From: Acidobacteriota bacterium
GTDB taxonomy: Bacteria > Acidobacteriota > Terriglobia > Acidoferrales > UBA7541
Assembly: GCA_019239815.1 (NCBI GenBank)
Contig: JAFAZL010000461.1
Coordinates: forward strand, 1-6,505
Length of the DNA stretch: 6,505 nt
Direction of reading: 5' to 3'
Part shown: positions 5,758 to 6,505 of the stretch, piece by piece
How the letters are laid out: the number at the start of each line of letters is the position of its first letter
How positions within the stretch are numbered: the stretch's first letter is position 1
Made by a program: the position numbers and the translations under genes
The notes under the pieces: generated by a model
Databases searched by the model: none
Seen by the model: the letters and a program-made list of their open reading frames with translations, nothing else
What the model was told of the DNA's origin: nothing

Positions 5758-6505
5758 ATGGCAACCACCACAAGCGCAGCGTCAAACGCGAAGACCTACA
5801 GAAATTTCGTCAACAACCAATGGGTCGCAGCCGCAAGCGGCGAAACATTCCCGGTCTACGATCCCTCGACGGAAGAAGTAATCGCCAATGTTTCGGCAGC
5901 CGGCAAGTCCGACGTCGATGCCGCTGTTAAAGCCGCGCGCGAAGCCTTCGACAATGGACCCTGGCGTCAAACGACCGCGCAAGATCGCGGCCGCATTCTT
6001 TTCAAGCTCGCCGACAAAATCCGGCAAAACACCGCAGCACTAGCCGATCTCGAGTGCCGCAATTCCGGCAAGCCGATCGTCGAAGCCGAGTACGACATCG
6101 CTGATGTCGCGACTTGTTTCGAGTATTACGGTGGCCTCGCCACAAAAGTCACTGGAAGCGTGAATCCAGTGCCCGCCAACGCGCTCAGCTTTACGATGCG
6201 AGAGCCGGTCGGCGTCGCCGCGCAGATTATTCCGTGGAACTATCCGCTCCTCATGGCCGCGTGGAAGCTTGCTCCCGCGATCGCAGCTGGTTGTTGCTGC
6301 GTTTTGAAGCCGGCCGAGCAGACTCCGCTGACCGCCCTTGAGTTCGCGAATTACATCGAAGAAGTCGGCCTCCCGCCCGGAGTCGTCAATATCATCAACG
6401 GCTTCAGAGAAACGGCAGGCGCCGCGCTCGTCGCGCATCCCGGCGTGGACAAAGTCGCTTTCACCGGCAGCGCGGCCGTCGGCAAAATCATCGTCAAAAG
6501 CGCCG
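5758..6505 (+). CDS. NAD-dependent aldehyde dehydrogenase, betaine/aminoaldehyde-type, N-terminal half (truncated by window edge)
   Basis: Cytosolic enzyme oxidising an aldehyde to a carboxylic acid with NAD(P)+. The frame is open from ATG 5758 to the right edge, giving 249 residues of an expected 490-500. Visible marks: the N-terminal segment YRNFVNNQWVAAASGETFPV (14-33) and DPSTEEVIANV (35-45); IIPWNYP (157-163), whose Asn161 matches the conserved oxyanion-hole Asn; KPAEQTPL (184-191), where Lys184 and Glu187 match the NAD ribose contacts and the Glu favours NAD over NADP; and FTGSAAVGK (235-243), the Rossmann-type GxxxxG turn. The catalytic Cys and general-base Glu lie beyond the edge and cannot be checked. 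WNYPLLMAAWKLAPAIAAG and the YYGG segment (123-126) resemble betaine-aldehyde and gamma-aminobutyraldehyde dehydrogenases, which would suit oxidation of an aminoaldehyde or semialdehyde made by the upstream transaminase. Family is sure; substrate is inference. Confidence 0.93.
   Translation, partial: MATTTSAASNAKTYRNFVNNQWVAAASGETFPVYDPSTEEVIANVSAAGKSDVDAAVKAAREAFDNGPWRQTTAQDRGRILFKLADKIRQNTAALADLECRNSGKPIVEAEYDIADVATCFEYYGGLATKVTGSVNPVPANALSFTMREPVGVAAQIIPWNYPLLMAAWKLAPAIAAGCCCVLKPAEQTPLTALEFANYIEEVGLPPGVVNIINGFRETAGAALVAHPGVDKVAFTGSAAVGKIIVKSA

Noticed and set aside
1..6505. Search for insertion sequences, CRISPR repeats, tRNA/rRNA genes and phage or defence modules
   Set aside because: No transposase, regularly spaced repeats, cloverleaf-like segment or defence domain was seen by reading either strand.

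Overview
The window most resembles a chromosomal stretch from an Acidobacteriota member (Terriglobia-like). The main reason is the first gene: a very large outer-membrane TonB-dependent receptor of the Oar-like type that is expanded in acidobacteria. The DNA is moderately GC-rich and codes densely. All four genes are on the + strand. This taxonomic call rests on protein style, not on a marker gene.

Layout: (1) Bases 2-2683 hold the C-terminal 893 codons of the TonB-dependent receptor; its N-terminus lies outside the window. (2) Bases 2684-2835 are a 152-base non-coding gap. It holds a strong GC-rich hairpin (2715-2740), a perfect 7-bp dyad (2751-2776), a small third stem (2803-2819) and a ribosome binding site. 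(3) Bases 2836-4218 encode a class III PLP-dependent aminotransferase of the glutamate-1-semialdehyde-aminomutase-like branch. (4) Bases 4252-5700 encode a 12-helix APC-superfamily amino-acid/amine permease that starts at TTG. (5) Bases 5758-6505 encode the N-terminal 249 residues of an NAD-type aldehyde dehydrogenase that runs off the right edge. No stretch over 300 bases lacks a gene.

Genes 3-5 are co-directional with gaps of 33 and 57 bases, each with its own Shine-Dalgarno sequence, so they look like one operon. The simplest reading is an uptake and degradation route: the permease imports an amino compound, the aminotransferase turns its amino group into a carbonyl, and the dehydrogenase oxidises an aldehyde to an acid. 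The order of the steps and the substrate (for example GABA, beta-alanine, a polyamine-derived amine or a beta-amino acid) are inference. The receptor is probably a separate transcription unit, because a terminator-like hairpin follows it.

I found no mobile element, CRISPR array, tRNA, rRNA or clearly novel system. The points most worth following are the function of the aminotransferase (probably not HemL) and the structured leader in front of it.
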